From Nocardioides sp. BP30 (GTDB taxonomy: Bacteria; Actinomycetota; Actinomycetes; Propionibacteriales; Nocardioidaceae): a stretch of 64,000 bases of DNA. Positions 33,513 through 42,046 of this stretch are shown here, piece by piece (the first letter of the stretch is position 1; the number at the start of each line of letters is the position of its first letter). The stretch lies in the NCBI RefSeq assembly GCF_029873215.1, contig NZ_CP123620.1, positions 1,550,001-1,614,000 of the forward strand. Direction: 5' to 3'. The position numbers and the translations under genes were made by a program. The notes under the pieces are model-generated. The model did no database searches. It was not told where the DNA came from and worked only from the letters and a program-made list of their open reading frames with translations.

Positions 33513-34979
33513 ATGGAGCTCGACACCGAAGCCTGCTATCGCGCCGTCTCCTCGCGCGATCGGCGCTTCGACGGCGTCTTCTACACAGCGGTGCGCACCA
33601 CCGGCATCTACTGTCGGCCGTCGTGCCCGGCACGGACCCCGGCACCCGGCAACGTCACCTTCCACCGCAGCGCGGCGGCGGCCCAGGCGGCCGGCTACCG
33701 CGCGTGCAAGCGGTGCCTGCCCGACGCCACGCCCGGCAGCCCGGAGTGGGACGTGGCCGCGACGGCCGCCGGCCGGGCGATGCGGCTGATCGCCGACGGT
33801 GTCGTCGACCGGGAGGGCGTCGACGGACTCGCCCGCCGGATGGGCTACACACCGCGCCACCTCAATCGGCTCCTGCTCGCCGAGGTCGGGGCCGGGCCGC
33901 TGGCGCTCGCCCGGGCGCGGCGCGCCCAGACCGCCCGGGTGCTCATCGAGACCAGCGATCTCGGGCTCGCCGACGTCGCGTTCGCCGCCGGCTTCGCGAG
34001 CGTGCGGCAGTTCAACGACACCGTCCGGGAGGTGTACGCCGCCACGCCGTCGCAGCTGCGCGGGCGTCGCGCTCGCGCGGTGGGCAGCGGGGTGATGCAC
34101 CTGCGGCTCGCCGTGCGGACGCCGTACGCCGGCGCCGCCCTGCTGCGCTTCCTGGCCGACCACGCCGTGGCAGGCGTCGAGGTCGCCCGCGGCAACACGT
34201 ATGCGCGCACGCTCGACCTGCCGCACGGACCCGGCGTCGTCGAGCTCGAGCTCGACGACCTGACCGGGCCGGGCACCGCGTTCGTTCCGGCCGCCTTCCG
34301 GCTCGCCGACCTGCGCGACACCGGCGCTGCCGTCGAGCGGGTGCGGCGGATCCTGGACGCGGACTGCGATCCGGTCGCCGTCGGGCTCCACCTCGGCGCC
34401 GACCCGCTGCTGGGCGCACTGGTGGCCAGGACGCCCGGCCTGCGAGTGCCCGGCGCACCCGACGGCGCCGAGCTGGCGGTGCGCACGATCGTGGGCCAGC
34501 AGGTCAGCGTCACGGGTGCTCGCACCGTGCTGGGCAGGCTCGTCGCCGGCCACGGCGTGCCGTTCGAAACCGGTGTCGCCGGCCTGACCCATCTCTTCCC
34601 GGGCGCCGAGACGATCGCCGGCATCGAGCCCGAGGCGCTGCCGATGCCGCGCTCGCGCGGTCGGGCGCTGAACACGCTGGCCGCCGCGATCGTCGGCGGG
34701 GAGGTGGCGCTGGACCGCGGCGCCGACCGCGACACCGTCCGCGACGCGCTGCTGGCGCTTCCCGGGATCGGGCCGTGGACCGCCGGCTACATCGCGCTGC
34801 GGGCGCTCGCGCACCCCGACGTCTTCCTGCCCTCCGACGTCGGCCTGCGGCGTGCCCTGACCCGTCTCGGCGTCGATCCGGCCTCGTCCGGCCTCGCCGA
34901 GGCGAGCTGGCGCCCCTGGCGCTCCTACGCCTCGCTCTACCTGTGGAACTCACTCGACCAAGCCGTGGAGGCAGCCTGA
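33513..34979 (+). CDS. alkA: Ada-type regulator fused to AlkA 3-methyladenine DNA glycosylase
   Basis: A 488-residue fusion. Residues 1-75 are the Ada zinc domain with C34 and C38 (YCRPSC) plus C65 and C68 (CKRC), where one Cys takes methyl groups from DNA phosphotriesters. Residues about 85-190 form an AraC helix-turn-helix (DVAFAAGFASVRQFN). The remainder is AlkA: an N-terminal beta domain, then helix-hairpin-helix LPGIGPWTAGY and the catalytic Asp in FLPSDVG. It removes alkylated purines and may activate its own operon. ATG 33513 follows GAGGGAGGA, and the stop overlaps the ogt start by one base. Confidence 0.94.
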   Translation: MELDTEACYRAVSSRDRRFDGVFYTAVRTTGIYCRPSCPARTPAPGNVTFHRSAAAAQAAGYRACKRCLPDATPGSPEWDVAATAAGRAMRLIADGVVDREGVDGLARRMGYTPRHLNRLLLAEVGAGPLALARARRAQTARVLIETSDLGLADVAFAAGFASVRQFNDTVREVYAATPSQLRGRRARAVGSGVMHLRLAVRTPYAGAALLRFLADHAVAGVEVARGNTYARTLDLPHGPGVVELELDDLTGPGTAFVPAAFRLADLRDTGAAVERVRRILDADCDPVAVGLHLGADPLLGALVARTPGLRVPGAPDGAELAVRTIVGQQVSVTGARTVLGRLVAGHGVPFETGVAGLTHLFPGAETIAGIEPEALPMPRSRGRALNTLAAAIVGGEVALDRGADRDTVRDALLALPGIGPWTAGYIALRALAHPDVFLPSDVGLRRALTRLGVDPASSGLAEASWRPWRSYASLYLWNSLDQAVEAA

Positions 34980-35458
34980 TGTGGACAGTGATCGACTCCC
35001 CGATCGGGGAGCTGCGGCTGGTGGAGCAGGACGGCGCGATTAGCGCCATCGACTTCCACCCGTTCGCCTACGCCGACGGTCGCCCACGCGGTGAGCGCGA
35101 CGACGCACAGCCGGTGCTCCGCGCGTGCGCGCGCCAGCTGGCGGAGTACTTCGCCGGTGAGCGCACCGCGTTCGACCTTCCTCTCGCGCCGTCCGGGACG
35201 CCCTTCCAGCAGCGCGTCTGGCAGGAGCTGGTGTCGATCGGTTACGGGCGCACCGCTACGTACGGCGAGATCGCGGGGCGGCTCGGCCTGACCGGTCACG
35301 GGGCGCGGGCCGTCGGGCTGGCCAACGGCCGCAACCCGATCCCCGTGGTGATCCCGTGCCACCGGGTCATCGGTGCGAACGGCTCGCTCACGGGCTACGC
35401 CGGGGGCGTGGAACGCAAGCAGCTGCTGCTCGACCTCGAGACCGAGGCGCTCTTCTGA
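34979..35458 (+). CDS. ogt: Methylated-DNA--protein-cysteine methyltransferase
   Basis: A 159-residue O6-alkylguanine-DNA alkyltransferase. The acceptor Cys is in IPCHRV, preceded by TATYGEIA (helix-turn-helix) and ANGRNPIPVV (Asn hinge). It transfers alkyl groups irreversibly to itself. ATG 34979 overlaps the alkA stop (TGATG), so with alkA it forms a two-gene alkylation-repair operon that together replaces Ada, AlkA and Ogt. Confidence 0.96.
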   Translation: MWTVIDSPIGELRLVEQDGAISAIDFHPFAYADGRPRGERDDAQPVLRACARQLAEYFAGERTAFDLPLAPSGTPFQQRVWQELVSIGYGRTATYGEIAGRLGLTGHGARAVGLANGRNPIPVVIPCHRVIGANGSLTGYAGGVERKQLLLDLETEALF

Positions 35459-35511
35459 GCCGAGACGTCACCTTTCGCGGGTCGAGGGGTCAGTTCTCGG
35501 AGGTCGAGTGG
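35459..35511. repeat. 22-bp-periodic intergenic element between ogt and Nudix gene
   Basis: GTCGAG-type boxes recur every 22 bp: GCCGAGACGTCACC starts at 35459, GTCGAGGGGTCAG at 35481 and GTCGAGTGGTCACC at 35503. It is related to elements at 36072-36150 and 47776-47820. The element fills the whole convergent gap. Confidence 0.7.
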
Positions 35512-36054
35512 TCACCGGACCCGGCCGAGCGCGACGGCGGCGTACATCAGCGCCGCGGCTGTCTCGCCGTCGTGGATCTCGCCGGCGCCGAGCAGCTCGA
35601 ACAGCGTGGGCCAGGCCAGGTGCTCCACGGCGGTGATGCCCTCATCGCCGAGACCGCCACCCGCGCCGACGCGGGTCAGCCCGGTGGCCAGGACGACGTG
35701 GCCGGGAGCGCGGCTGACGCCGTTGAGCGAGTAGACCTCGGCGAGCAGGCGCAGGTCACCCGCGTCGTACCCGGTCTCCTCGACGAGCTCGCGGCGTGCG
35801 GCGGCGAGCACGTCCTCGCCGTCGGTCCCACCGGCGGGGATCTCGAGCGACTCCCGGCCGATGGTGTAGCGGTGCTGCCGCACCAGGACGACCTCCCCGG
35901 CATCGGTCACGGGTACGACGAAGACCGCCGGGTGCCGCACCTCGACGACGCCGTAGATGCCCGGGGTGCCGTCGGGGCGCCGTACGTCGTCCTCGCGGAC
36001 GGTGATCCAGGGGTTCTCGTAGACGCGACGGCTGCTCAGGGTCTCCCAGGTCAC
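35512..36054 (-). CDS. Nudix hydrolase, ADP-ribose pyrophosphatase-like
   Basis: A 180-residue Nudix protein. The Nudix box starts at GGTDGEDVLAAARREL and continues VEETGY, with the Gly, Glu, Arg-Glu and Glu-Glu positions intact for Mg2+ binding. N-terminal strands include VVLVRQHRY, typical of the ADP-ribose/NDP-sugar pyrophosphatase group. It cleaves a nucleoside diphosphate derivative; the substrate is uncertain. It converges on ogt. Confidence 0.92.
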   Translation of the reverse strand: MTWETLSSRRVYENPWITVREDDVRRPDGTPGIYGVVEVRHPAVFVVPVTDAGEVVLVRQHRYTIGRESLEIPAGGTDGEDVLAAARRELVEETGYDAGDLRLLAEVYSLNGVSRAPGHVVLATGLTRVGAGGGLGDEGITAVEHLAWPTLFELLGAGEIHDGETAAALMYAAVALGRVR

Positions 36055-36071
36055 CGGCTCAGCCTAGGCCA

Positions 36072-36150
36072 GGTCGAGAGGTCACCTTTCGCGCATCGAG
36101 TGTCCGACGGGCGCGCGGGAAGTGGCCTCTCGACCCGCAAAAAGTGACGG
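36072..36150. repeat. Inverted pair of the 22-bp-periodic intergenic element
   Basis: The forward copy GTCGAGAGGTCACCTTTCGC begins at 36073, with ATCGAGTG exactly 22 bp later. An inverted copy lies at about 36123-36150 (minus strand GTCACTTTTTGCGGGTCGAG, then AGGCCACT). The inverted copy matches the ogt-side element at 23 of 28 positions. The element lies between the Nudix start and the IclR stop. Confidence 0.7.
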
Positions 36151-36157
36151 GTCGGCG

Positions 36158-36877
36158 CTATTCGGCGGCCCGGCGCAACGACTCCGAGAGCCGTTCCGCG
36201 GCGGCGAGCACGGCGGGCGCGTGCATCTTGCCCGGCTGGCGGGTGAGTCGCTCGAGCGGGCCGGAGACCGAGACCGCCGCGATGATCTTGCCGCCGGGGG
36301 AGCGGACCGGCGCCGAGACCGAGGCCACGCCGGCCTCGCGCTCGCCGATGGACTGGGCCCAGCCGCGGCGGCGGATGCCGGAGAGGGCGGCGGCGGAGAA
36401 GGCGGCGTTCTGCAAACCGCGGTGCAGCCGGTCCGGGTCCTCCCAGGCGAGCAGCACCTGTGCCGCCGAGCCAGCGCGCATGGTGAGCTGGGAGCCGACC
36501 GGGATGGTGTCGCGCAGGCCGGAGGGGCGCTCGGCCGCGGCGACGCACACCCGGAACTCGCCCTGGCGGCGCCACAGCTGTGCGGACTCGCCGGTGATGT
36601 CGCGCAGGCGGGCGAGCACCGGGCCGGCGGTGGCCAGCAGCCGGTCCTCGCCGGCGGCGGCGGAGAGCTCGGCGAGCCGCGGGCCGAGCACGAACCGGCC
36701 CTGCATGTCCCGAGCGACCAGCCGGTGGTGCTCCAGTGCGACCGCGAGACGATGGGCCGTGGGGCGTGCCAGGCCGGTCGCCGTGACCAGGCCGGCCAGG
36801 GTCGCCGGCCCGGATTCCAGTGCGGTCAGCACGAGGGCGGCCTTGTCGAGGACGCCGACTCCGCTCGATGTGTCCAT
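36158..36877 (-). CDS. IclR-family regulator, NdgR/LeuR-like
   Basis: A 239-residue IclR regulator with an N-terminal winged helix (ATLAGLVTATGLARPTAHRL) and the C-terminal effector domain (VAAAERPSGLRDTIPVGSQL, GKIIAAVSVSGP). Divergent position next to leuC matches NdgR/LtbR of other actinobacteria, which controls leuCD and amino acid genes. TAGTCT (minus strand) lies 6 nt before ATG 36877 with TTGCGA 18 nt further upstream, so it is leaderless and its -10 sits in a palindrome, hinting at self-control. Confidence 0.92.
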   Translation of the reverse strand: MDTSSGVGVLDKAALVLTALESGPATLAGLVTATGLARPTAHRLAVALEHHRLVARDMQGRFVLGPRLAELSAAAGEDRLLATAGPVLARLRDITGESAQLWRRQGEFRVCVAAAERPSGLRDTIPVGSQLTMRAGSAAQVLLAWEDPDRLHRGLQNAAFSAAALSGIRRRGWAQSIGEREAGVASVSAPVRSPGGKIIAAVSVSGPLERLTRQPGKMHAPAVLAAAERLSESLRRAAE

Positions 36878-36992
36878 ATAGCAAGACTAAGGTCTCACGA
36901 AGTGGAATCGCAAGCGGGGATCGTCCTACCGTGGTGAGCACGGAGGCTGTCAAGGCGGACAGCGGCCGGTTCGGATCAAGGAGCGATGAACC
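36878..36992. promoter_or_regulatory. IclR-leuC divergent control region
   Basis: It contains AGACTAAGGTCT (36884-36895, AGAC-N4-GTCT) overlapping the IclR -10, and CACGAAGTG (36896-36904) between its -10 and -35. TACCGT 36927-36932 is a possible -10 toward leuC. AAGGAG precedes the leuC ATG. Confidence 0.5.
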
Positions 36993-38405
36993 ATGGGCAA
37001 GACCCTGTCGGAGAAGGTGTGGGACGAGCACGTCGTCCGGTCGACCGAGGGGGAGCCCGATCTCCTCTACATCGACCTCCACCTCATTCACGAGGTGACC
37101 AGCCCCCAGGCGTTCGACGGTCTTCGGCTGACCGGGCGCCCGGTACGTCGCCCCGACCTCACCCTCGCCACCGAGGACCACAACGTCCCGACCCTGGACT
37201 GGGACAAGCCGATCGCCGATCCGGTCTCCCGGACGCAGGTCGAGACGCTGCGCAAGAACGCCGAGGAGTTCGGCGTACGGCTGCACCCGCTCGGCGACGT
37301 CGACCAGGGCATCGTGCACGTCGTCGGCCCGCAGCTGGGTCTGACCCAGCCGGGCATGACGATCGTCTGCGGTGACTCGCACACCTCCACCCACGGCGCG
37401 TTCGGCGCGATCGCGTTCGGCATCGGCACCTCCGAGGTCGAGCACGTGCTCGCCACCCAGACGCTGCCGCAGGCCAAGCCGAAGACCATGGCCGTGACCG
37501 TCAACGGCTCGCTGCCGGCCGGCGTCACCGCCAAGGACCTCATCCTGACCCTGATCTCCAAGACCGGCACGGGCGGCGGTCAGGGCTACATCGTCGAGTA
37601 CCGCGGCGAGGCGATCCGCGAGCTCTCCATGGAGGGCCGGATGACGATCTGCAACATGTCGATCGAGTGGGGTGCGAAGGCCGGGCTCATCGCGCCCGAC
37701 GAGACGACGTTCGCCTACATCGAGGGCAAGCCGGAGGCGCCGAAGGGCGCCGACTGGGACGCCGCCGTCGCGCACTGGCGGACCCTGGTCACCGACGAGG
37801 ACGCCGTCTTCGACGAGGAGATCGTCCTCGACGCCGCCGAGATCACCCCCTTCGTCACCTGGGGCACCAACCCGGGTCAGGGCGCTCCGCTGGGCGCCAC
37901 CGTGCCCGACCCGGCCGACTTCGCCGAGGAGCAGGACCGCGTCGCCGCCGAGAAGGCGCTGGCCTACATGGGCCTCGAGGCCGGTACGCCGCTGCGCGAG
38001 GTCAAGGTCGACACGGTCTTCATCGGCTCGTGCACCAACGGCCGGATCGAGGACCTGCGCCTCGCCGCCGAGACGATCAAGGGCCACAAGGTCGCCGACG
38101 GCACCCGGCTGCTCGTCGTACCGGGTTCGGTCAAGGTCCGCCTGCAGGCGCAGGAGGAGGGTCTGGACAAGGTCTTCCTCGAGGCTGGTGCGGAATGGCG
38201 CGGCGCGGGCTGCTCGATGTGCCTGGGCATGAACCCCGACACCTTGGCTCCGGGTGAGCGCTCGGCCTCCACCTCCAACCGCAACTTCGAGGGTCGACAG
38301 GGCAAGGGTGGTCGTACGCACCTGGTCTCGGTGCCGGTCGCCGCCGCCACCGCCGTCCGCGGCACCCTCTCCGCCCCGGCCGACCTCGTGCCGGCCAACG
38401 CCTGA
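36993..38405 (+). CDS. leuC: 3-isopropylmalate dehydratase large subunit
   Basis: A 470-residue aconitase-fold subunit carrying the [4Fe-4S] cluster that isomerises 2- to 3-isopropylmalate and, with CimA, citramalate to methylmalate. Motifs include [14 protein letters not shown] (substrate), IGSCTNGR and CSMCLG, which supply the three cluster Cys. ATG 36993 follows AAGGAG. leuD follows after 46 bp, and the enzyme is a LeuC-LeuD heterodimer. Confidence 0.97.
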   Translation: MGKTLSEKVWDEHVVRSTEGEPDLLYIDLHLIHEVTSPQAFDGLRLTGRPVRRPDLTLATEDHNVPTLDWDKPIADPVSRTQVETLRKNAEEFGVRLHPLGDVDQGIVHVVGPQLGLTQPGMTIVCGDSHTSTHGAFGAIAFGIGTSEVEHVLATQTLPQAKPKTMAVTVNGSLPAGVTAKDLILTLISKTGTGGGQGYIVEYRGEAIRELSMEGRMTICNMSIEWGAKAGLIAPDETTFAYIEGKPEAPKGADWDAAVAHWRTLVTDEDAVFDEEIVLDAAEITPFVTWGTNPGQGAPLGATVPDPADFAEEQDRVAAEKALAYMGLEAGTPLREVKVDTVFIGSCTNGRIEDLRLAAETIKGHKVADGTRLLVVPGSVKVRLQAQEEGLDKVFLEAGAEWRGAGCSMCLGMNPDTLAPGERSASTSNRNFEGRQGKGGRTHLVSVPVAAATAVRGTLSAPADLVPANA

Positions 38406-38451
38406 CGTCGACCGACTCCCGCGCGCAGACTGAACCAGAAGAAGGCACACC

Positions 38452-39051
38452 ATGGAAGCATTCACGTCTCACACCGGCGTCGGCGTCCCGCTCAAGCGCA
38501 GCAACGTCGACACCGACCAGATCATCCCGGCCGTCTACCTCAAGCGGGTCACCCGCTCGGGCTTCGAGGACGGTCTGTTCGCCGCCTGGCGCAACGACCC
38601 GGAGTTCATCCTCAACCAGGAGCCCTACCGCGCCGGCACCGTGCTGATCGCCGGCCCCGACTTCGGCACCGGCTCCTCGCGTGAGCACGCCGTGTGGGCG
38701 CTGCAGAACTACGGCTTCAAGGTCGTGCTCTCCTCGCGCTTCGCCGATATCTTCCGCGGCAACTCGGGCAAGGCCGGCCTGCTGACCGGGCAGGTCGACG
38801 AGAAGGTCGTCCAGCGGCTGTGGGACTACCTTGACGACAACCCGGGCGGCGAGATCACCGTCGACCTGGAGACGCAGACCGTCAGCACCGCCGACGGCTC
38901 GGTGATCGACTCCTTCGACGTCGACCCCTACACCAAGTGGCGCCTGCTCAACGGCCTGGACGACATCAGCCTGACGCTGCGCAACGAGAGCGACATCGCC
39001 GCCTTCGAGGGCACCCGGCCGAGCTGGAAGCCGGTCACGCAGCACGCCTGA
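38452..39051 (+). CDS. leuD: 3-isopropylmalate dehydratase small subunit
   Basis: A 199-residue swivel-domain subunit partnering LeuC. It has [14 protein letters not shown], the [13 protein letters not shown] motif that contacts substrate, and SRFADIF. It is co-transcribed with leuC and followed by a perfect hairpin. Confidence 0.97.
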   Translation: MEAFTSHTGVGVPLKRSNVDTDQIIPAVYLKRVTRSGFEDGLFAAWRNDPEFILNQEPYRAGTVLIAGPDFGTGSSREHAVWALQNYGFKVVLSSRFADIFRGNSGKAGLLTGQVDEKVVQRLWDYLDDNPGGEITVDLETQTVSTADGSVIDSFDVDPYTKWRLLNGLDDISLTLRNESDIAAFEGTRPSWKPVTQHA

Positions 39052-39072
39052 GATCCCGCAGTTCACCCGGGA

Positions 39073-39102
39073 GGGCCGGCGTCACAGCTGTGACGCCGGC
39101 CC
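39073..39102 (+). terminator. Perfect palindromic terminator of leuCD
   Basis: A 30-bp perfect palindrome: GGGCCGGCGTCACAG joined directly to its complement, followed by TTCGCG. As RNA it must leave a few central bases unpaired. Confidence 0.8.
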
Positions 39103-39424
39103 TTCGCGTCCTCTCCTGCGAGGGCTCCGCCACGGCGCAGACCTCGCAAACGGCCCAGCGGGCGTCGTCGCGGCAGCCACGCCCGCGTTCGCGCGGACCC
39201 ATCGGTTGCGAGGCGGACCGGATCGTCGGGACGGCTGTGACCCTGTGGGTCCCGAACGCTCAGATCGGCCGCGCCGCACGCGCCCGATCCCGCTGAGCTT
39301 CGCAGGGTTGGGCTATCGCGGGAGCGATTTGAGCAACGGCCATGGTGCCCGTACCCGGGGTATCTCTAGGGTGGCAGGAGTCGTCGAGCAGCCGGCTCGG
39401 CCTGTGGCACGCGAAAGGTTGATC
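39103..39424 (+). other. Non-coding gap upstream of the HU gene
   Basis: I see no supported gene in these 322 bases. The last 100 are less GC-rich and include TTGAGC at 39328 with TACCCG 17 nt further on, a possible promoter for the HU gene. GAAAGG lies just before its GTG. Confidence 0.4.
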
Positions 39425-40429
39425 GTGAAGAGGTCTCAGCTCATCGACGCGCTCGCTGCGCGGTTCGAGGGGAACAAGAAGCTCGCCGCCGAGGCGCTCG
39501 ACGCCGTGGTCGATACCGTCACCCGCGAGGTCGTCCGCGGCGAGAAGGTGGTGATCAAGGGCTTCGGCACCTTCGAGAAGGTGTTGCCTCGCAAGTCCGA
39601 GGTCAAGGGGTCGAGCAAGGGCAAGAAGGCGAAGAAGGCCGCGAAGCGTTCCTTCGTCCCGCAGTTCAAGGCCGCCAAGGAGCTCAGCGGCGTCGTCTCG
39701 GGCGCGATCAAGCTGCCCAAGCTGCCCAGCTCCGCGAGCGTGAAGAGGGTCGTCGACCAGGTCCAGGAGGCCGTCGAGGCGCGGGCCGGTTCCACCGCGT
39801 CTCCGGTGGAGAGGCCGACCAAGGCACCGGTGAAGAAGTCGGCCACGACCGCCGCTGCCGCGCAGGCCAGCGTCGCGAAGGCGCCGCCGGTGAAGAAGGC
39901 CACCGCGACGAAGGTGACACCGATCCGCAAGGCGACGGCGACGAAGGCGCCGGCGACGAAGGCGGCGTCGACGAAGGCGGCGTCGAGCGCGGCGGCGTCG
40001 AAGACTGCCGCGGCGAAAAAGGCTCCGGCGGCGAAGAAGGCTCCGGCGGCGACATCGGCGCCTGCCGCGGCGAGCAAGACCGCGGCGAGCAAGACCGCGA
40101 CGAGCAAGACCGCGACGAGCAAGACCGCGGCGAGCAAGACCGCGGCGAGCAAGACGCCAGCCACCAAGACGCCAGCCACCAAGACGCCAGCCAAGCGCAC
40201 CCCGGCCAAGCGCACCCCGGCCAAGCGAACCCCGTCCAGCGCAGGACAGGCCTCGCCATCCCCGGCCACCGGCTCCGCGACCAGCCCCGCACCCACCCAG
40301 ACGCCGCCGCCGGGACCGACCCAGTCCTCTCCGGCGGCGCCCACCCAGGCGACCCCGGCGGCCCCCACCCAGACTCCGCCTGCCGCGCCGACACAGACCG
40401 CGCCGGCGACGCCGCCGGCCGAGTCCTGA
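39425..40429 (+). CDS. hup: HU-family nucleoid protein with very long Lys/Ala/Pro tail
   Basis: A 334-residue protein. Residues 1-95 are a HU domain (QLIDALAARF, then VIKGFGTFEKV) followed by a basic segment (KGKKAKKAAKRS). The remaining about 235 residues are a disordered, histone H1-like tail built of KKA, KAPA and SKTA units. It includes six tandem SKTAA/T-type pentapeptides, two TKTPA and three AKRTP, and ends in an acid-free Pro/Thr/Gln stretch (PTQTPPA repeats). Mycobacterial HupB has a similar but shorter tail. It compacts DNA. GTG 39425 is the start; its place after leuD is conserved in actinobacteria. Confidence 0.93.
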   Translation: MKRSQLIDALAARFEGNKKLAAEALDAVVDTVTREVVRGEKVVIKGFGTFEKVLPRKSEVKGSSKGKKAKKAAKRSFVPQFKAAKELSGVVSGAIKLPKLPSSASVKRVVDQVQEAVEARAGSTASPVERPTKAPVKKSATTAAAAQASVAKAPPVKKATATKVTPIRKATATKAPATKAASTKAASSAAASKTAAAKKAPAAKKAPAATSAPAAASKTAASKTATSKTATSKTAASKTAASKTPATKTPATKTPAKRTPAKRTPAKRTPSSAGQASPSPATGSATSPAPTQTPPPGPTQSSPAAPTQATPAAPTQTPPAAPTQTAPATPPAES

Positions 40430-40487
40430 CAGCTAGCGTCGTACGGGCCTGTCGGTTCGTCGAGGGACACCACTCGGCCCGCACCTC

Positions 40488-40509
40488 TCCCGCGGAGCTC
40501 ACCGCGGGA
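40488..40509. terminator. Hairpin between HU gene and cofC
   Basis: TCCCGCGG 40488-40495 pairs with CCGCGGGA 40502-40509 around a 6-nt loop, in the convergent gap. Confidence 0.6.
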
Positions 40510-40550
40510 TGTGTCGGCTCGGCTGCGCACCTCGGCGAGCCGGCGTCCCC

Positions 40551-41201
40551 TCAGCCCAGCAGCCCCAGCTCGGCGGCCGCCAGCGTCGTCCTGACACCCA
40601 GCCCGAGGGGCACGGCTGCGCGCAGGTCCTCGAGCGTGTCGACGTCGTGCCGCAGCGAGACCAGCTCGCCGCTCAGCGCGACGGCGCCGCCGGCGACGTG
40701 CAGCCGCGCCGAGTCCACGCCGTACGACGGGTCGAACGACGGCAGCGGCGCCGAGTAGAGCGTGGTCCCGGTGCCCGCGGCATCGGCGACGAAGCAGGCG
40801 CCCTGCGGAGCGGTCGTGAGTGCTGCGGCCAGGGCCGCGTCGAGGTCGGCGGACCGCAACGCGGGCAGATCCCCGCAGAGCGCCACCGGCCGCAGGGCCG
40901 GCCAGCGGCGAGCCGCCTCGGCGGCCGCCAGCCGCAGCGACCCGTTGAGGTCATCGGTCACGCCGTCGGGGATCGCCGAGCAGCCCAGCGCCGTCAGCGA
41001 GCTGGCGAAGAGGGCGTCGTCGGTGACCGCCAGTACGGCGCCCACCGAGGCTGCCGCCAAGCACGCGGTGGCGGTGTCGAGGGCGAACGCCGTCGCCAGC
41101 GCGACCCGACCGGGATCGGAGAGGGCAGCGCCGGGCAGGCCGACGAGGCGCGACTTGCCACGCGCAGGAGGCTTGACCGGGAGCAGGACGGCGAAGGACA
41201 T
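40551..41201 (-). CDS. cofC: 2-phospho-L-lactate / phosphoenolpyruvate guanylyltransferase (CofC/FbiD)
   Basis: A 216-residue nucleotidyltransferase of coenzyme F420 synthesis that joins GTP to a three-carbon phosphoacid. It has the N-terminal nucleotide-binding LLPVKPPARGKSRL, VLAVTDD, the LNGSL loop and LCGDLPALR (metal Asp). ATG 41201 has GGGAAG at good spacing; ATG 41210 is also in frame. A CofC homologue (FbiD) lies at the equivalent place in mycobacteria. No other F420 gene is in the window. Confidence 0.9.
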   Translation of the reverse strand: MSFAVLLPVKPPARGKSRLVGLPGAALSDPGRVALATAFALDTATACLAAASVGAVLAVTDDALFASSLTALGCSAIPDGVTDDLNGSLRLAAAEAARRWPALRPVALCGDLPALRSADLDAALAAALTTAPQGACFVADAAGTGTTLYSAPLPSFDPSYGVDSARLHVAGGAVALSGELVSLRHDVDTLEDLRAAVPLGLGVRTTLAAAELGLLG

Positions 41202-41284
41202 CGCGACCATCTTCCCAACACGCCGACCGGCGGCTCCGCATCACCCCGCCCTTGCCGGGCGCGCGGCAGGTAGCCTGCTCGTTC

Positions 41285-42046
41285 GTGGGCAAGTACAGGA
41301 AGCTGCAGGGCGAGCGAGGCTGGGCATGGACGGCCGCCGTCGGCATCCTCAAGCCGCTCCTGCTGGCGACGACGAAGCAGGACTGGACCGGCGGGGACAA
41401 GATCCCGGCACGCGGCGGCGCCATCATCGCGCTCAACCACGTCTCGCACGTCGATCCGCTCACCGCCGCCCACCTCGTCTGGGACTACGGTCGCGAGTCG
41501 CGCTACCTGGCCAAGTCCAGTCTGTTCAAGAACGCCCAGCTGGGCAGGTTCCTGCGCGCGGCGGGCCAGATCCCGGTCGACCGGTCGGCGGGCGCCGACG
41601 CCTTCAAGGAAGCCGTCGCGGCCGTCAACGCCGGTGAGGTGGTGGTCGTCTACATCGAGGGCTCGATCACCAAGGACCCGGCCGGTTGGCCGATGGTGCC
41701 CAAGTCGGGTGCAGCCCGGATCGCCCTGGCGACCGGGGCGCCGGTCATCCCGGTGGGCCAGTGGGGCGCCCAGGCGCTCCTGCCGGCGTACTCCAGGCGA
41801 CCCCATCTGGTCGGCCGCAAGACGATCACCATGCGCGTCGGCGACCCGGTGGAGCTCGACGACCTGCGCGAGCAGCGGCCCACCGCCGCAGCCGTGCGGC
41901 AGGCCACCGACCGGATCATGGCGGCGATCGTGGACCTGGTCGAGGAGATCCGCGGCGAGGAGGCGCCCGACGAGCGGTTCGACCCGCGCAAGCACGGCCT
42001 GAACTCCACCGGCAATCCGAACCTCCACAAGAAGGCTGCGCAATGA
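41285..42046 (+). CDS. plsC: 1-acyl-sn-glycerol-3-phosphate acyltransferase
   Basis: A 253-residue acyltransferase of phospholipid synthesis, probably membrane-associated. The catalytic motif is NHVSHVDP (HxxxxD) and the phosphate-binding motif is VYIEGSITKDP (glycine-containing EGxx). GTG 41285 is preceded by TAGCCT at 8 nt. Its stop overlaps the gpsA ATG (ATGA), so it is coupled to the enzyme that makes its glycerol-3-phosphate precursor. Confidence 0.92.
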   Translation: MGKYRKLQGERGWAWTAAVGILKPLLLATTKQDWTGGDKIPARGGAIIALNHVSHVDPLTAAHLVWDYGRESRYLAKSSLFKNAQLGRFLRAAGQIPVDRSAGADAFKEAVAAVNAGEVVVVYIEGSITKDPAGWPMVPKSGAARIALATGAPVIPVGQWGAQALLPAYSRRPHLVGRKTITMRVGDPVELDDLREQRPTAAAVRQATDRIMAAIVDLVEEIRGEEAPDERFDPRKHGLNSTGNPNLHKKAAQ

